A stretch of 64,000 nucleotides of DNA from Thinopyrum elongatum (GCA_011799875.1 JAAAXO010000383.1:310001-374000); one strand, 5' to 3'. Shown: positions 1 to 12,771, counted from the first letter of the stretch. Made by a program: numbers and translations. Notes: generated by a model not told the origin, from the letters alone.

Positions 1-466
1 TTCCCCACACATACGGACTCTAAAAACAGCCTATACTCAAGTATTTCGAAATTACATGGGCCTGGCCCAATAATAAGGTGACGCAGCACCTATAATAGCC
101 TCTGGACGAAATTTATGAAGTGACATCTTGTATATTTCGTCCAAGGCTTCCTGCACTCATTATGGTGGCTTCAAAGTCCTGAAATCATCACTTGTAACTC
201 CGTTCTTGTTCCCCTTGTGCATGCCATCATCTCCATGCTTGAACTTGCTCCAAGGTTCCTCTTTCTTGTCCAAGCTAGGCCCTTCATTTGTAAGCAAAAC
301 AAATGTATCGAATTTAGGCAGCATCATATTCTCATGAACTTTAGAATCATTACCAAGAAACGAAAGTACCTGATATTTTAATTGGCGTGCGCGAGCTCTA
401 GTAATTGGTCCAGTATGTATAGAAGCAGGGGCTGTGGGTGTAACAATGGTATTGATGTCGTCATCA
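1..466 (-). repeat. CRW-like 3' LTR (H1), cut by window edge
   Basis: U3 part of a CRM-clade LTR on the minus strand. The rest lies left of the window. It contains the end of the polyprotein frame, which stops near 170 in this orientation. It is of the 'K' LTR type (lysine before VHEN in the encoded tail). The border with the internal region is abnormal: the polypurine tract and about 27 bp of pol found in every other copy are missing between 466 and 467. It belongs to the element whose pol continues at 467-1351 and, beyond the 36-kb insertion, at 37430-39240. Confidence 0.85.
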
Positions 467-1351
467 TCGACGGAAGCTCATCTTCCTCACCCAAATAAGG
501 CTTCAAATCTGCAATGTTAAAAGTGGGACTAACCCCAAAATCTGCAGGCAGCTCAAGTTTATATGCGTTATCATTTATTTTCTCTAACACCTTAAAAGGA
601 CCATCAGCACGTGGCATTAGCTTTGATTTGCGCAAATCAGGAAATCTATCCTTACGCAAATGTAACCAAACAAGATCTCCAGGTGCAAACACAACATGTT
701 TTCTACCCTTATCTCCAGCAAGTTTATATTTAGCATTCATACGCTCAATGTTCTCCTTAGTTAACTCATGCATTTTTAAGATCAATTCAGCACGTTGTTT
801 AGCATCAAAATTAACCTTCTCCGAAGATGGAAGAGGCAACAAATCAATAGGTGCACGAGGTAGGAAACCATAAACAATTTCAAAAGGGCACATCTTAGTA
901 GTAGAATGCAACGAACGATTATAAGCAAATTCAATATGAGGCAAGCATTCTTCCCACATTTTCTTGTTATTCTTCAAAACAGCCCTAAGCATAGTAGACA
1001 AAGTTCTATTGACTACTTCAGTTTGTCCATCAGTTTGGGGGTGACAAGTAGTACTAAAAAGCAGTTTAGTCCCCAACTTAGCCCATAAACATCTCCAAAA
1101 GTGGCTAAGAAATTTGGTATCACGATCTGAAACAATAGTATTTGGCACACCATGCAAGCGAATAATTTCACGAAAGAACAAATCAGCAACATTAGCAGCA
1201 TCATCGCTTTTATGACATGGTATAAAGTGTGCCATTTTCGAGAACCTATCCACGACAACAAATATGCTATCCCTACCCTTCTTTGTTCGAGGTAAACCTA
1301 AAACAAAGTCCATAGATATATCCTCCCAAGGAACACTAGGTACAGGCAAAG
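467..1351 (-). pseudogene. CRW-like pol, integrase C-terminal half (H1, part 2)
   Basis: Minus-strand fragment of the CRM-type polyprotein. It runs from the integrase catalytic core ([17 protein letters not shown] with the first acidic residue, VSDRDTKF with the second, [14 protein letters not shown] before the third) through the GPF/GPY module ([13 protein letters not shown]) to GEEDELPS. Protease, reverse transcriptase and RNase H are absent here because the 36-kb block begins at 1352. They resume at 37430. The CAAAG at 1347-1351 is repeated at 37430-37434, and removing one copy restores the usual order of this pol region. The frame is open but lacks the PPT-proximal residues. Integrase would insert cDNA into chromatin; this copy is dead because it is split. 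Confidence 0.85.
1347..1351. repeat. Target-site duplication CAAAG, left copy
   Basis: Five bases directly before the plus-strand LTR at 1352. The same five follow the plus-strand LTR that ends at 37429. In uninterrupted copies (for example near 16415-16420) the motif occurs once at this pol position. Five bp is the usual Ty3/gypsy duplication size. Confidence 0.85.
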
Positions 1352-2276
1352 TGAAGAGGACATCAATACCATTGTTATACCCACAGCCCCTGCTGCTATA
1401 CATACTGGACCAATTACTAGAGCTCGCGCACGCCAATTAAATTATCAGGTACTTTCGTTTCTTGGTAATGATTCTAATGTTCATGAGAATATGATGCTGC
1501 CTAAATTGGATACATTTGTTTTGCTTACAAATGAAGGGCCTAGCTTGGACAAGAAAGAGGAACCTTGGAGCAAGTTCAAGCATGGAGATGATGGCATGCG
1601 CAAGGGGAACAAGAACGGAGTTACAAGTGATGATTTCAGGACTTTGAAGCCACCATAAGGAGTGCAGGAAGCCTTGGACGAAATATACAAGATGCCACTT
1701 CATAAATTTCGTCCAGAGGCTATTATAGGTGCTGCGTCACCTTATTATTGGGCCAGGCCCATGTAATTTCAAAATACTTGAGTATAGGCTATTTTTAGAG
1801 TCCGTATGTGTGGGGAAACAAGAGATAGGGTTGGTTTCGGACCCCTCCTTCAAGGGCCACGAAATCCCCCCCCCCTCTTCCTCCATATATACAGCCCTTA
1901 GGGCACCGTTTAGACTTTGGGTTTTGTTTAGATTAAAAGTTCGCCATAGCTGCAACTTCACGTACTTCGTTTGTGTTCAACGACCAGACCAAGACGTCAC
2001 AGAACCCCACCTTGATCAATAAAGCTTTCATCTTATATTCGCAATATCCAGATTGCAAATCTTAGTTTCTTGCTTGTTCTTCGTTTGCTTGCAGGAGATA
2101 GACCCTCGTGGTCAGGTTGATTGTGCTCCGGCGTGGTCAGTAACCTCTCGGAGTTGGTTTAGCGATTGCTAAGGCGCGATGTCCTCGCACGTTCGTAGTC
2201 GGATCGTCAAAGTCTACTCCACCAAAAACGATAGATATCATCTCATCGAAAGATCGGGACACCCTCGCCTCTATCA
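1352..2276 (+). repeat. CRW-like LTR, left boundary of the 36-kb block
   Basis: Full plus-strand LTR of about 925 bp. It starts TGAAGAGG (one substitution from TGATGAGG) and ends CTCTATCA. A TATA box lies at about 1886-1891 and AATAAA at 2018-2023. It is of the 'N' type. The left flank is CAAAG (target duplication). The right flank is truncated minus-strand integrase sequence (AAAAG) instead of a primer-binding site. The LTR therefore joins two flanks that did not start together, typical of inter-element LTR recombination. Its inverted twin is 32344-33268. Confidence 0.85.
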
Positions 2277-5200
2277 AAAAGTGGCTAAGAAATTTAGTAT
2301 CACGATCTGAAACAATAGTATTTGGCACACCATGCAAGCGTATAATTTCACGAAAGAACAAATCAGCAACATTAACAGCATCATCGCTTTTATGACATGG
2401 TATAAAGTGTGCCATTTTCGAGAACCTATCCACGACAACAAATATGCTATCCCTCCCCGTCTTTGTTCGAGGTAAACCTAAAACAAAGTCCATAGATATA
2501 TCCTCCCAAGGAACACTAGGTACAGCCAAAGGCATATATAAACCATGAGGATTGAGTCGTGACTTAGCTTTTTGACATGTAGTGCAGCGAGCAACAAAAC
2601 GCTCAACATCCCGTCTCATCTTTGGCCAAAAGAAATGTGTAGCAAGTATATCCTCCGTCTTCTTCACGCCAAAGTGTCCCATTAATCCTCCTCCATGCGC
2701 CTCCTGCAACAACAAAAGACGAACGGAGCTAGCTGGAATGCATAGCTTGTTAGCACGAAACACAAATCCATCGTTAACGACGAACTTGTTCCATGTTCTC
2801 CCTTCCTTACAATTCTGCAATACATCTTTAAATTCAGCATCATGCACATATTGATCTTTGATGGTCTCCAAACCAAATATTTTAAAGTCAAGTTGTGAAA
2901 GCATAGTATAACGACGAGACAATGCATCAGCAATAACATTTTCTTTACCCTTCTTGTGTTTAATGACATAAGGGAAGTCTCAATAAATTCAACCCATTTA
3001 GCATGTCTACGGTTCAGTTTTGCTTGACTTCTAATGTGTTTCAAAGATTCATGATCAGAATGTATAACAAATTCTTTGGGCCATAAATAATGTTGCCATG
3101 TTTCTAAGGTCCGAACAAGAGCATATAATTCTTTATCATAAGTAGAATAGTTCAGACTAGGCCCACTCAATTTTTCAGAAAAGTATGCAACAGGTTTGCC
3201 ATCTTGTAATAAAACACCTCCTAATCCAATTCCACTAGCATCACATTCAAGCTCAAAAGTCTTATTAAAATCAGGAAGTTGGAGTAAAGGAGCATGTGTC
3301 AACTTATCTTTCAATACCGTGAAGGCTTCTTCCTGTGAGGTACCCCAAACAAAAGGCACATCCTTCTTTGTAAGCTCATTGAGAGGTGCAGCAATGGTGC
3401 TGAAATCTCTCACAAAACGCCTATAGAAACCAGCGAGTCCAAGAAAACTCCTCACTTGAGTGACCGTTTTGGGCTTTGGCCAACTCTCAATAGCTTCAAT
3501 CTTGGCTTTATCAACTTCAATTCCCTGTGGAGTAACAACATAGCCAAGAAAAGATACTCGGTCGGTGCAAAAGGTGCACTTCCCAAGGTTACCAAACAAA
3601 CGTGCATCACGTAAAGCAATAAAAACAGCACGTAAATGTTCCAAATGTTCCTCCAAAGATCTGCTATAAATCAGTATATCATCAAAATAGACTACCACAA
3701 ATCGTCCAATGAAAGCACGTAAAACTTCGTTCATTAATCTCATGAAAGTACTAGGTGCATTAGTTAACCCAAAAGGCATGACTAACCACTCATATAATCC
3801 AAACTTTGTTTTAAATGCTGTTTTCCATTCATCCCCCAATTTCATACGAATTTGATGGTATCCACTACACAAATTAACTTTGGAGAATATTGTAGAGCCA
3901 CTCAATTCATCAAGCATATCATCTAGTCTAGGAATAGGATGACGATAACGAATAGTAATATTATTAATGCCTCTACAATCAACACACATACGCGATGTAC
4001 CATCCTTTTTCGGCACTAGAATAATAGGAACAGCACAAGGACTAAGGGATTCGCATATATAACCTTTGTCGAGCAACTCCTGTACTTGACGCATAATCTC
4101 CTTCGTCTCCTCTGGATTGGTACGGTATGGCGCACGGTTTGGCAACGAAGCACCGGGAATTAAGTCAATCTGATGCTCAATCCCGCGAATAGGTGGTAAT
4201 ACCGGTGGCACGTCTTGTGGAAAGACATCAGCGAACTCCTGCAAAATGTTAGTGACCGCAGGAGGCAAAGAGGAAGGCACGTCCTCGAATGAAAATAACG
4301 TCTCTTTGCACACAAAAGCATAGCAAACAGAATTGCTGAAATCTAGATCATCAATATCAGATTTGGTGGCAAGTAAGCATGCACTTTTCAATTTAATTTC
4401 AGAAGCAACACTAGATGGTTTATTATTAGGCTTCATTTGTTGCTCAAATTCTTTTGCCACAATCTGATTTTCACTCTTATTTTTCTCCTGTTTTGCTTTA
4501 CTAGCTCTATTAATATCATCTTTCAAAATAGAATCAGGAGTCATAGGAAGCAAAGTAATATGTTTATCCTTATGAACAAGAGTATACTGATTGTTTCTAC
4601 CATGGTGTACAGAATTTTTATCAAATTGCCATGGTCTACCAAGTAATAATGAACATGCTTGCATGGGTACCACATCACAATCAACATAATCAGCATATGT
4701 AGAGATACTAAAATGCACACGAACAGTACGTGTTACCTTAACCTTGCCGCTGTTGTTGAACCATTGGATATAGTAAGGATGAGGATGTGGTCTTGTGGTG
4801 AGAGATAGCTTCTCCACCATCTCCATGCTAGCCAAGTTGTTGCAGCTCCCTCCATCTATGATGACGCGAACAGAACGTTCCTTCACAACTCCCTTTGTAT
4901 GGAACAAATTATGCCTCTGATTTTGCTCAGCTTGTGTGACCTGCACACTCAAAACACGTTGAGCAACTAAACATTCATACCTGTCAGCGTCTTCAGGAGC
5001 CATGCATTGCGTCTCATGATCAGAATCATCTCCACCGTGTTCTTCACTTGTAATAAGAGCCAAAGTCTCCGCATCATAGTCACTAGCGGACTCATACCCA
5101 CCATCCTCAGTAGCAATCATAACACGCGGAGATTGGCATTCTCTCGCATAATGACCTCTTCCCTTACAACGACGACAAATAATATCATGTGTGTGCCCTG

Positions 5201-6290
5201 TTGATGCCATAGATGAAGAAGAGCTCTGGGCAGGCCCAGAAGGTGTACTCTTGGCAGATGGGGGTGGTGGTGCCTGTTTTCTTGTATCTCGATTGGAATT
5301 GGCGGCTGAAGTCAGTGGTGCCGCAGTAGGACGTGTGGGAGTAGAGGAGGCACGCGGTGTCCATGATGAAGATCGACCTGCAGAAAAATTAGTTCGCGCC
5401 AATGCCTGTCGATCCTGCACTTCACGTTCAGCTTTACAAGCAAGATGGAATAAACGAGTGATATTATTATACTCCTTATACTCTAGAATGGTCTGAATCT
5501 CTCTATTTAATCCACCCATGAAACGTGCAAGCATAGCTTCATTCTCCTCAACAATACCACATCTAATCATGCCCGTTTGTAATTCCTGATAATATTCTTC
5601 TACAGAATTTTTTCCTTGTCTTAAGCGCTGCAATTTTTGAAGTAATTCACGTTGATAATATGGTGGAACCCAACGAGTACGCATAGCAGTTTTCAAAGCA
5701 GTCCACGTAGCTGGAATAGGATATAATCTACAATGTTCAGACCACCATACACATGCAAAACTAGTGAAAGCACAAACAGCAGCAGCAACACGTCGTTCCT
5801 CGGGATATTGTAAACATGTAAAACGTTGTTCAGTTTCTAACTCCCAAGTAAGATATATATCAGGAACATATCTACCCTCGAATGGTGGAATATTCAATTT
5901 TAATTTAGGAAGATGGTCATGATCTCGTACCTGAAGTGGTGGTGCAGACCTACCATTGCGATTATTTGCATGTGGACGACCTGGTGCTGGTGGTTGCACG
6001 TAGTTATGATTTTGATCAACCTCATCCTCATAATCGCCCGCGTAATCATCCTCCTCCTCGGCACCAGCAGCAGCAGGAGCAGAAGCCAAAGAAGCATCAA
6101 CAGTAGGTACAGCAGCACCAGAAGTTTGGCCATCCTCAAGAGGAACACGCTTCACTCGTCCGAACTGATTTGGAAGGGGGCGTTGTTGTTGTCGTTGCAG
6201 AGGTGCGACAGGTGCAGCCGGTGGTGGTTGGGGAAGACGCGTGAGCAATTCATTAAACTTGTTATCCAGCTTTGTCTCGAACGACTTCTC
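1352..6290 (+). repeat. Inverted duplication A, left arm
   Basis: About 4.94 kb: LTR plus truncated gag-pol. It matches 28330-33268 in reverse; paired coordinates add up to about 34620. The arms share the one-base frame loss, the RT changes and the LTR-integrase joint, so duplication followed these events. Confidence 0.8.
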
Positions 6291-6434
6291 CATGCCATCT
6301 ATCTTCTCCATGGCCTCTTCAAATCTGTTTAGCACATCTCCCACCTGGCCACTCATCATTTGCTGATATTTATCATGCAACTCCTTGTTCGTCATGTTCT
6401 CCCAGTCAATCTCGTCGGCTTGTGATCCTGCCAT
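2277..6434 (-). pseudogene. CRW-like gag-pol, frameshifted and cut in integrase (copy A)
   Basis: Starts at ATG 6434 ([13 protein letters not shown]); a shorter upstream in-frame extension is not supported by other copies. Domains in order: Gag with capsid-type region (about residues 180-340), CCHC zinc knuckle [14 protein letters not shown] (about 420), protease DGGS (about 526), reverse transcriptase with YFDD (about 916), RNase H with DASG (about 1065), then integrase HHCC. One base is missing near 2975, so the frame breaks just after RNase H and resumes in another frame to DTKFLSHF. It then stops at the LTR at 2276. RT carries unusual changes ([17 protein letters not shown]) shared with its inverted twin at 28330-32343. 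It would encode virion shell and replication enzymes but is non-functional. Confidence 0.9.
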
Positions 6435-7468
6435 GGTTAGCAGCAATAGAAACACACAAGAATATGATCCTACAGACTACTAGAAAGTGGTGGTGGTGTG
6501 GTGTGGTGTCACAAATCCGTCAAGCAAATCTCAAATTCTTACCAGTTCTTACCCAGCAGCAGGTGGTGATCGGCAACCTTTGTAGTCAAAACTCTCAGAG
6601 CTTGGACAGAGCGATTGCCAGGTGGTGTCAAACGCACGATGTAGATGTATGTGGAGCTGGGAAGGCTTATGATATGGTAGCAAAAAGGGTCAGCAATAAT
6701 CAATTCAGAGATGCAATGTTGAATAAACTCTCAACGACGGTACTGTGCTGGTCCTAGGCTAGACCGTGCTAGAGACGCGAGCCTAGAACACTAACAAAAA
6801 TCACGGCGCTGCACGTAAACAAGGGAGGAGCACACTCTGAATTTTTTTTTCTTTTTTTTTTCACTTTTTTTTTCCTCTTTTTTTTTTTGCTCCGCAACAA
6901 TTTTTTTTAAAAAAGTCTACAAATGGTCTAAAAACTGCCTAGCCAGAATTTTCCAGACTTAGTTTTTTTTTTTTGAAACTGGAACTATTTTTCCTCTGCG
7001 GGTAGCACGAAAATTGGGGAATCCGACTTGTTCACGACTCGTAGTATCGCGTGATCTGGAACTCTAAAATAAAGGAATAAATACTGGACTCGGACTAGGA
7101 CTGGTGGTATATGGACTCGGATCGGTGGTGGTATATGGACTCAGAGAAATAGCAGATAAGCTGTGGTGGTATATGGTAGGGGCGATGATGATGGTGCGGC
7201 GGCGGCGTGACAACTTGTGAACAGAACTCGAAACTCTAAAGAACTAGACGCTAAGACCAGCAACTTGACACGACGATGCAACCGCAAATTCAACAAAGCA
7301 AAAACCCTAAAAAGATTATGCAAAGGCTCAGATTGGTTCGGATATGATGAACTAACCCTAAAAATTTTTTTTTGGCTTTTTCCTGGACTGTAGGTATGAA
7401 GAACAGACTCGATCTAAACTACGAAAAACTGTAAATCTCACCGAGCAACCTGGGAATCTGATACCACT
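6435..7468 (-). other. CRW-like 5' leader (untranslated)
   Basis: About 1 kb between the 5' LTR (7469) and the gag ATG (6434), read on the minus strand. It holds the primer-binding site at the LTR edge, long homopolymer-rich tracts (6840-6980) and a near-palindromic CTAGGCTCGCG/GTCTAGCCTAGGAC segment at about 6745-6790. The 6435-6795 part is clearly related to the Quinta-like leader at 45027-45374, although the neighbouring U3 regions are unrelated. This suggests conserved cis functions such as RNA packaging or dimerisation. No coding potential beyond chance ORFs. Confidence 0.75.
7448..7465 (-). other. Primer-binding site (initiator Met-tRNA)
   Basis: Read on the minus strand, two bases (AG) after the LTR end come TGGTATCAGA and further matches. 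This is the standard complement of the 3' end of plant initiator Met-tRNA, used to prime minus-strand cDNA. It confirms that 7469-8380 is a genuine 5' LTR for copy A. Confidence 0.85.
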
Positions 7469-8380
7469 TGATAGAGGCGAGGGTGTCCCGATCTTTCGAT
7501 GAGATGATAGCTATCGTTTTTGGTGGAGTAGACTTTGACGATCCGACTACGAACGTGCGAGGACGTCACGCCTTAGCAATCGCTAAACCAACTCCGAGAG
7601 GTTATTGACCACGCCGGAGCACAATCAACCTGACCACGAGGGTCTATCTCCTGCAAGCAAACGAAGAACAAGCAAGAAACTAAGATTTGCAATCTGGATA
7701 TTGCGAATATAAGATGAAAGCTTTATTGATCAAGGTGGGGTTCTGTGACGTCTTGGTCTGGTCGTTGAACACAAACGAAGTACGCGAAGTTGCAGCTATG
7801 GCGAACTTTTAATCTAAACAAAACCCAAAGTCTAAACGGTGCCCTAAGGGCTGTATATATGGAGGAAGAGGAGGGGATTTCGTGGCTCTTGAAGGAGGGG
7901 TCCGAAACCAACCCTATCTCTTGTTTCCCCACACATACGGACTCTAAAAACAGCCTATACTCAAGTATTTCGAAATTACATGGGCCTGGCCCAATAATAA
8001 GGTGACGCAGCACCTATAATAGCCTCTGGACGAAATTTATGAAGTGACATCTTGTATATTTCGTCCAAGGCTTCCTGCACTCATTATGGTGGATTCAAAG
8101 TCCTGAAATCATCACTTGTAACTCCGTTCTTGTTCCCCTTGTGCATGCCATCATCTCCATGCTTGAACTTGCTCCAAGGTTCCTCTTTCTTGTCCAAGCT
8201 AGGCCCTTTATTTGTAAGCAAAACAAATGTATCCAATTTAGGCAGCATCATATTCTCATGAACTTTAGAATCATTACCAAGAAACGAAAGTACCTGATAT
8301 TTTAATTGACGTGCGCGAGCTCTAGTAATTGGTCCAGTATGTATAGAAGCAGGGGCTGTGGGTGTAACAATGGTATTGAT
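7469..8380 (-). repeat. CRW-like 5' LTR of copy A
   Basis: Minus-strand LTR of 'K' type with an intact U5 end next to the PBS. Its U3 start lacks about 11 bp: at 8381-8387 it passes through GAGCACT straight into another LTR (8388). The same odd LTR-LTR joint occurs inverted at 22224-22230. The encoded tail contains NKGPS and LNPP variants that are found only here and at 22231-23142. Confidence 0.85.
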
Positions 8381-8387
8381 GAGCACT

Positions 8388-9289
8388 TGATAGAGGCGAG
8401 GGTGTCCCGATCTTTCGATGAGATGATATCTATCGTTTTTGGTGGAGTAGACTTTGACGATCCGACTACGAACGTGCGAGGACGTCGCGCCTTAGCAATC
8501 GCTAAACCAACTCCGAGAGGTTATTGACCACGCCGGAGCACAATCAACCTGACCCCGAGGGTCTATCTCCTGCAAGCAAACGAAGAACAAGCAAGAAACT
8601 AAGATTTGCAATCTGGATATTGCGAATATAAGATGAAAGCTTTATTGATCGAGGTGGGGTTCTGTGACGTCTTGGTCTGGTCGTTGAACACAAACGAAGT
8701 ACGCGAAGTTGCAGCTATGGCGAACTTTTAATCTAAACAAAACCCAAAGTCTAAACGGTGCCCTAAGGGCTGTATATATGGAGGAAGAGGAGGGGATTTC
8801 GTGGCCCTTGAAGGAGGGGTCCGAAACCAACCCTATCTCTTGTTTCCCCACACATACGGACTCTAAAAACAGCCTATACTCAAGTATTTCGAAATTACAT
8901 GGGCCTGGCCCAATAATAAGGCCTCTGGACGAAATTTATGAAGTGGCATCTTGTATATTTCGTCCAAGGCTTCCTGCACTCCTTATGGTGGCTTCAAAGT
9001 CCTGAAATCATCACTTGTAACTCCGTTCTTGTTCCCCTTGCGCATGCCATCATCTCCATGCTTGAACTTGCTCCAAGGTTCCTCTTTCTTGTCCAAGCTA
9101 GGCCCTTCATTTGTAAGCAAAACAAATGTATCCAATTTAGGCAGCATCATATTCTCATGAACATTAGAATCATTACCAAGAAACGAAAGTACCTGATAAT
9201 TTAATTGGCGTGCGCGAGCTCTAGTAATTGGTCCAGTATGTATAGCAGCAGGGGCTGTGGGTGTAACAATGGTATTGATGTCCTCATCA
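8388..9289 (-). repeat. CRW-like 3' LTR of copy E, mosaic
   Basis: Minus-strand LTR ending in CCTCATCA at 9289, next to a polypurine tract. A deletion of about 20 bp lies at 8922. The R-U5 side (8388-8922) matches the LTR at 21301-22223, including CCCCGAGGG and GATCGAGG variants. The U3 side (8923-9289) is 'N' type and matches the LTR at 36504. It is therefore a two-parent mosaic. Confidence 0.8.
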
Positions 9290-12200
9290 TCCTCCCCTTC
9301 TTGAAATGAAGTCGTCCTCGACGGAAGCTCATCTTCCTCACTCAAATAAGGCTTCAAATCTGCAATGTTAAAAGTGGGACTAACCCCAAAATCTGCAGGC
9401 AGCTCAAGTTTATATGCGTTATCATTTATTTTCTCTAACACCTTAAAAGGACCATCAGCACGTGGCATTAGCTTTGATTTGCGCAAATCAGGAAATCTAT
9501 CCTTACGCAAATGTAACCAAACAAGATCTCCAGGTGCAAACACAACATGTTTTCTACCCTTATCTCCAGCAAGTTTATATTTAGCATTCATACGCTCAAT
9601 GTTCTCCTTAGTTAACTCATGCATTTTTAAGATCAATTCAGCACGTTGTTTAGCATCAAAATTAACCTTCTCCGAAGATGGAAGAGGCAACAAATCAATA
9701 GGTGCACGAGGTAGGAAACCATAAACAATTTCAAAAGGGCACATCTTAGTAGTAGAATGCAACGAACGATTATAAGCAAATTCAATATGAGGCAAGCATT
9801 CTTCCCACATTTTCTTGTTATTCTTCAAAACAGCCCTAAGCATAGTAGACAAAGTTCTATTGACTACTTCAGTTTGTCCATCAGTTTGGGGGTGACAAGT
9901 AGTACTAAAAAGCAGTTTAGTCCCCAACTTAGCCCATAAACATCTCCAAAAGTGGCTAAGAAATTTGGTATCACGATCTGAAACAATAGTATTTGGCACA
10001 CCATGCAAGCGAATAATTTCACGAAAGAACAAATCAGCAACATTAGCAGCATCATCGCTTTTATGACATGGTATAAAGTGTGCCATTTTCGAGAACCTAT
10101 CCACGACAACAAATATGCTATCCCTCCCCTTCTTTGTTCGAGGTAAACCCAAAACAAAGTCCATAGATATATCCTCCCATGGAACACTACGTACAGGCAA
10201 AGGCATATATAAACCATGAGGATTGAGTCGTGACTTAGCTTTTTGACATGTAGTGCAGCGAGCAACAAAGCGCTCAACATCCCGTCTCATCTTTGGCCAA
10301 AAGAAATGTGTAGCAAGTACATCCTCTGTCTTCTTTACGCCAAAGTGTCCCATTAATCCTCCTCCATGCGCCTCCTGCAACAACAAAAGACGAACGGAGC
10401 TAGCTGGAATGCATAGCTTGTTAGCACGAAACACAAATCCATCGTTAACGACGAACTTGTTCCATGTTCTCCCTTCTTTACAATTCTGCAATACATCCTT
10501 AAATTCAGCATCATGCACATATTGATCTTTGATGGTCTCCAAACCAAATATTTTAAAGTCAAGTTGTGAAAGCATAGTATAACGACGAGACAATGCATCA
10601 GCAATAACATTTTCTTTACCCTTCTTGTGTTTAATGACATAAGGGAAAGTCTCAATGAATTCAACCCATTTAGCATGTCTACGGTTCAGTTTGGCTTGAC
10701 TTTTAATATGTTTCAAAGATTCATGATCAGAATGAATAACAAATTCTTTGGGCCATAAATAATGTTGCCATGTTTCTAAAGTCCGAACAAGAGCATATAA
10801 TTCCTTATCATAAGTAGAGTAATTCAGACTAGGCCCACTCAATTTTTCAGAAAAGTATGCAACAGGTTTGCCATCTTGTAATAACACACCTCCTAATCCA
10901 ATTCCACTAGCATCACATTCAAGCTCAAAAGTCTTATTAAAATCAGGAAGTTGGAGTAAAGGAGCATGTGTTAACTTATCTTTCAACACCGTGAAGGCTT
11001 CTTCCTGTGCGGTACCCCAAACAAAAGGCACATCCTTCTTTGTAAGCTCGTTGAGAGGTGCAGCAATGGTACTGAAATCTCTCACAAAACGCCTATAGAA
11101 ACCAGCGAGGCCAAGGAAACTCCTCACTTGTGTGACCGTTTTGGGCTGCGGCCAACTCTCAATAGCTTCAATCTTGGCTTTATCAACTTCAATTCCCTGT
11201 GGAGTAACAACATAGCCAAGAAAAGATACTCGGTCGGTGCAAAAGGTGCACTTTCCAAGGTTACCAAACAAACGTGCATCACGTAGAGCAATAAAAACAA
11301 CACGTAAATGTTCCAAATGTTCCTCCAAAGATCTGCTATAAATCAATATATCATCAAAGTAAACTACCACAAATCGTCCAATGAAAGCACGTAAAACTTC
11401 GTTCATTAATCTAATGAAAGTACTAGGTGCATTAGTTAACCCAAAAGGCATGACTAACCACTCATATAAACCGAACTTAGTTTTAAATGCTGTTTTCCAT
11501 TCATCTCCCAATTTCATACGAATTTGATGGTATCCACTACGCAAATCAACTTTGGAGAATATTGTAGAGCCACTCAATTCATCAAGCATATCATCTAGCC
11601 TAGGAATAGGATGACGATAACGAATAGTAATATTATTAATGCCTCTACAATCAACACACATACGCGACGTACCATCCTTTTTTGGCACTAGTATAATAGG
11701 AACAGCACAAGGACTAAGAGATTCGCGTATATAACCTTTGTCGAGCAGCTCCTGTACTTGACGCATAATCTCCTTCGTCTCCTCTGGATTGGTACGGTAT
11801 GGCGCACGGTTTGGCAACGAAGCACCGGGAATTAAGTCAATCTGATGCTCAATCCCGCGAATAGGTGGTAATCCCGGTGGCACGTCTTGTGGAAAGACGT
11901 CAGCGAACTCCTGCAAAATGTTAGTGACCGCAGGAGGGAAAGAGGAAGGCACGTCCTCGAATGAAAATAACGCCTCTTTGCACACAAAAGCATAGCAAAC
12001 AGAATTGCTGAAATCTAGCTCATCAATATCAGATTTGGTGGCAAGTAAGCATGCACTTTTCAATTTAATTTCAGAAGCAACACTAGATGGTTTATTATTA
12101 GGCTTCATTTGTTGCTCAAATTCTTTTGCCACAATCTGATTTTCACTCTTATTTTTCTCCTGTTTTGCTTTACTAGCTCTATTAATATCATCTTTCAAAA

Positions 12201-12524
12201 TAGAATCAGGAGTCATAGGAAGCAAAGTAATATGTTTATCCTTATGAACAAGAGTATACTGATTGTTTCTACCATGGTGTACAGAATTTTTATCAAATTG
12301 CCATGGTCTACCAAGTAATAATGAACATGCTTGCATGGTTACCACATCACAATCAACATAATCAGCATATGTAGAGATACTAAAATGCACACGAACAGTA
12401 CGTGTTACCTTAACCTTGCCGCTGTTGTTGAACCATTGGATATAGTAAGGATGTGGATGTGGTCTTGTGGTGAGAGATAGCTTCTCCACCATCTCCATGC
12501 TAGCCAAGTTGTTGCAGCTCCCTC
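8923..12524 (-). repeat. Inverted duplication E, left arm
   Basis: About 3.6 kb of pol plus the U3 side of an LTR. It matches 33269-36870 in reverse (coordinates add up to about 45793) with four private pol variants. Confidence 0.75.
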
Positions 12525-12771
12525 CATCTATGATGACGCGAACAGAACGTTCCTTCACAACTCCCTTTGTATGGAACAAATTATGCCTCTGATTTTGCTC
12601 AGCTTGTGTGACCTGCACACTCAAAACACGTTGAGCAACTAAACATTCATACCTGTCAGCGTCTTCAGGAGCCATGTATTGCGTCTCATGATCAGAATCA
12701 TCTCCACCGTGTTCTTCACTTGTAATAAGAGCCAAAGTCTCCTCATCATAATCACTAGCGGACTCATACCC
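8983..12771 (-). pseudogene. CRW-like gag end-pol, longest uninterrupted pol frame (copy E)
   Basis: One open frame of about 1,250 codons runs from the end of Gag (just after the zinc knuckle) into the 3' LTR, stopping at 8983. Protease DGGS is near 12530, RT YFDD near 11360, RNase H DASG near 10910 and integrase HHCC at about 10390-10240. The D,D,E core spans about 10180-9870, and the GPF/GPY module is near 9450. The last 100 codons lie in the LTR and include the basic [11 protein letters not shown] motif expected of CRM-clade integrase tails, a proposed centromere-targeting region. All pol motifs are intact. The copy is dead because its 5' part, including the Gag start, is replaced by the LTR at 12772. 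It shares private variants ([33 protein letters not shown]) with 33269-36810. Confidence 0.9.
9290..9303 (-). other. Polypurine tract
   Basis: Read on the minus strand, an A/G run (CAAGAAGGGGAGGA) lies immediately before the LTR start. It is the plus-strand cDNA primer site. The same tract sits at 15507-15520, 26350-26363, 27394-27407, 36490-36503, 48768-48781 and 57223-57236. It is also part of the coding frame (QEGED). Confidence 0.8.

Noticed and set aside
128..337. Repeated 69-88 codon ORFs opposite the LTR-encoded pol tail (also in every other CRW-like LTR)
   Set aside because: They are antisense shadows of the pol tail in the LTR. They repeat because the LTR repeats, and show no domain or start context.
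1729..2022. 96-97 codon ORF in R-U5 of most CRW-like LTRs
   Set aside because: It covers the promoter, transcription start and poly(A) signal. It recurs only because LTRs recur, and it is opposed by an equally long antisense ORF.
12480..12540. Protease site reads DGGS instead of the common DTG or DSG
   Set aside because: All copies here have it, and DGGSC-type proteases are common in plant Ty3/gypsy polyproteins as I know them. It is therefore a family trait, not a defect.
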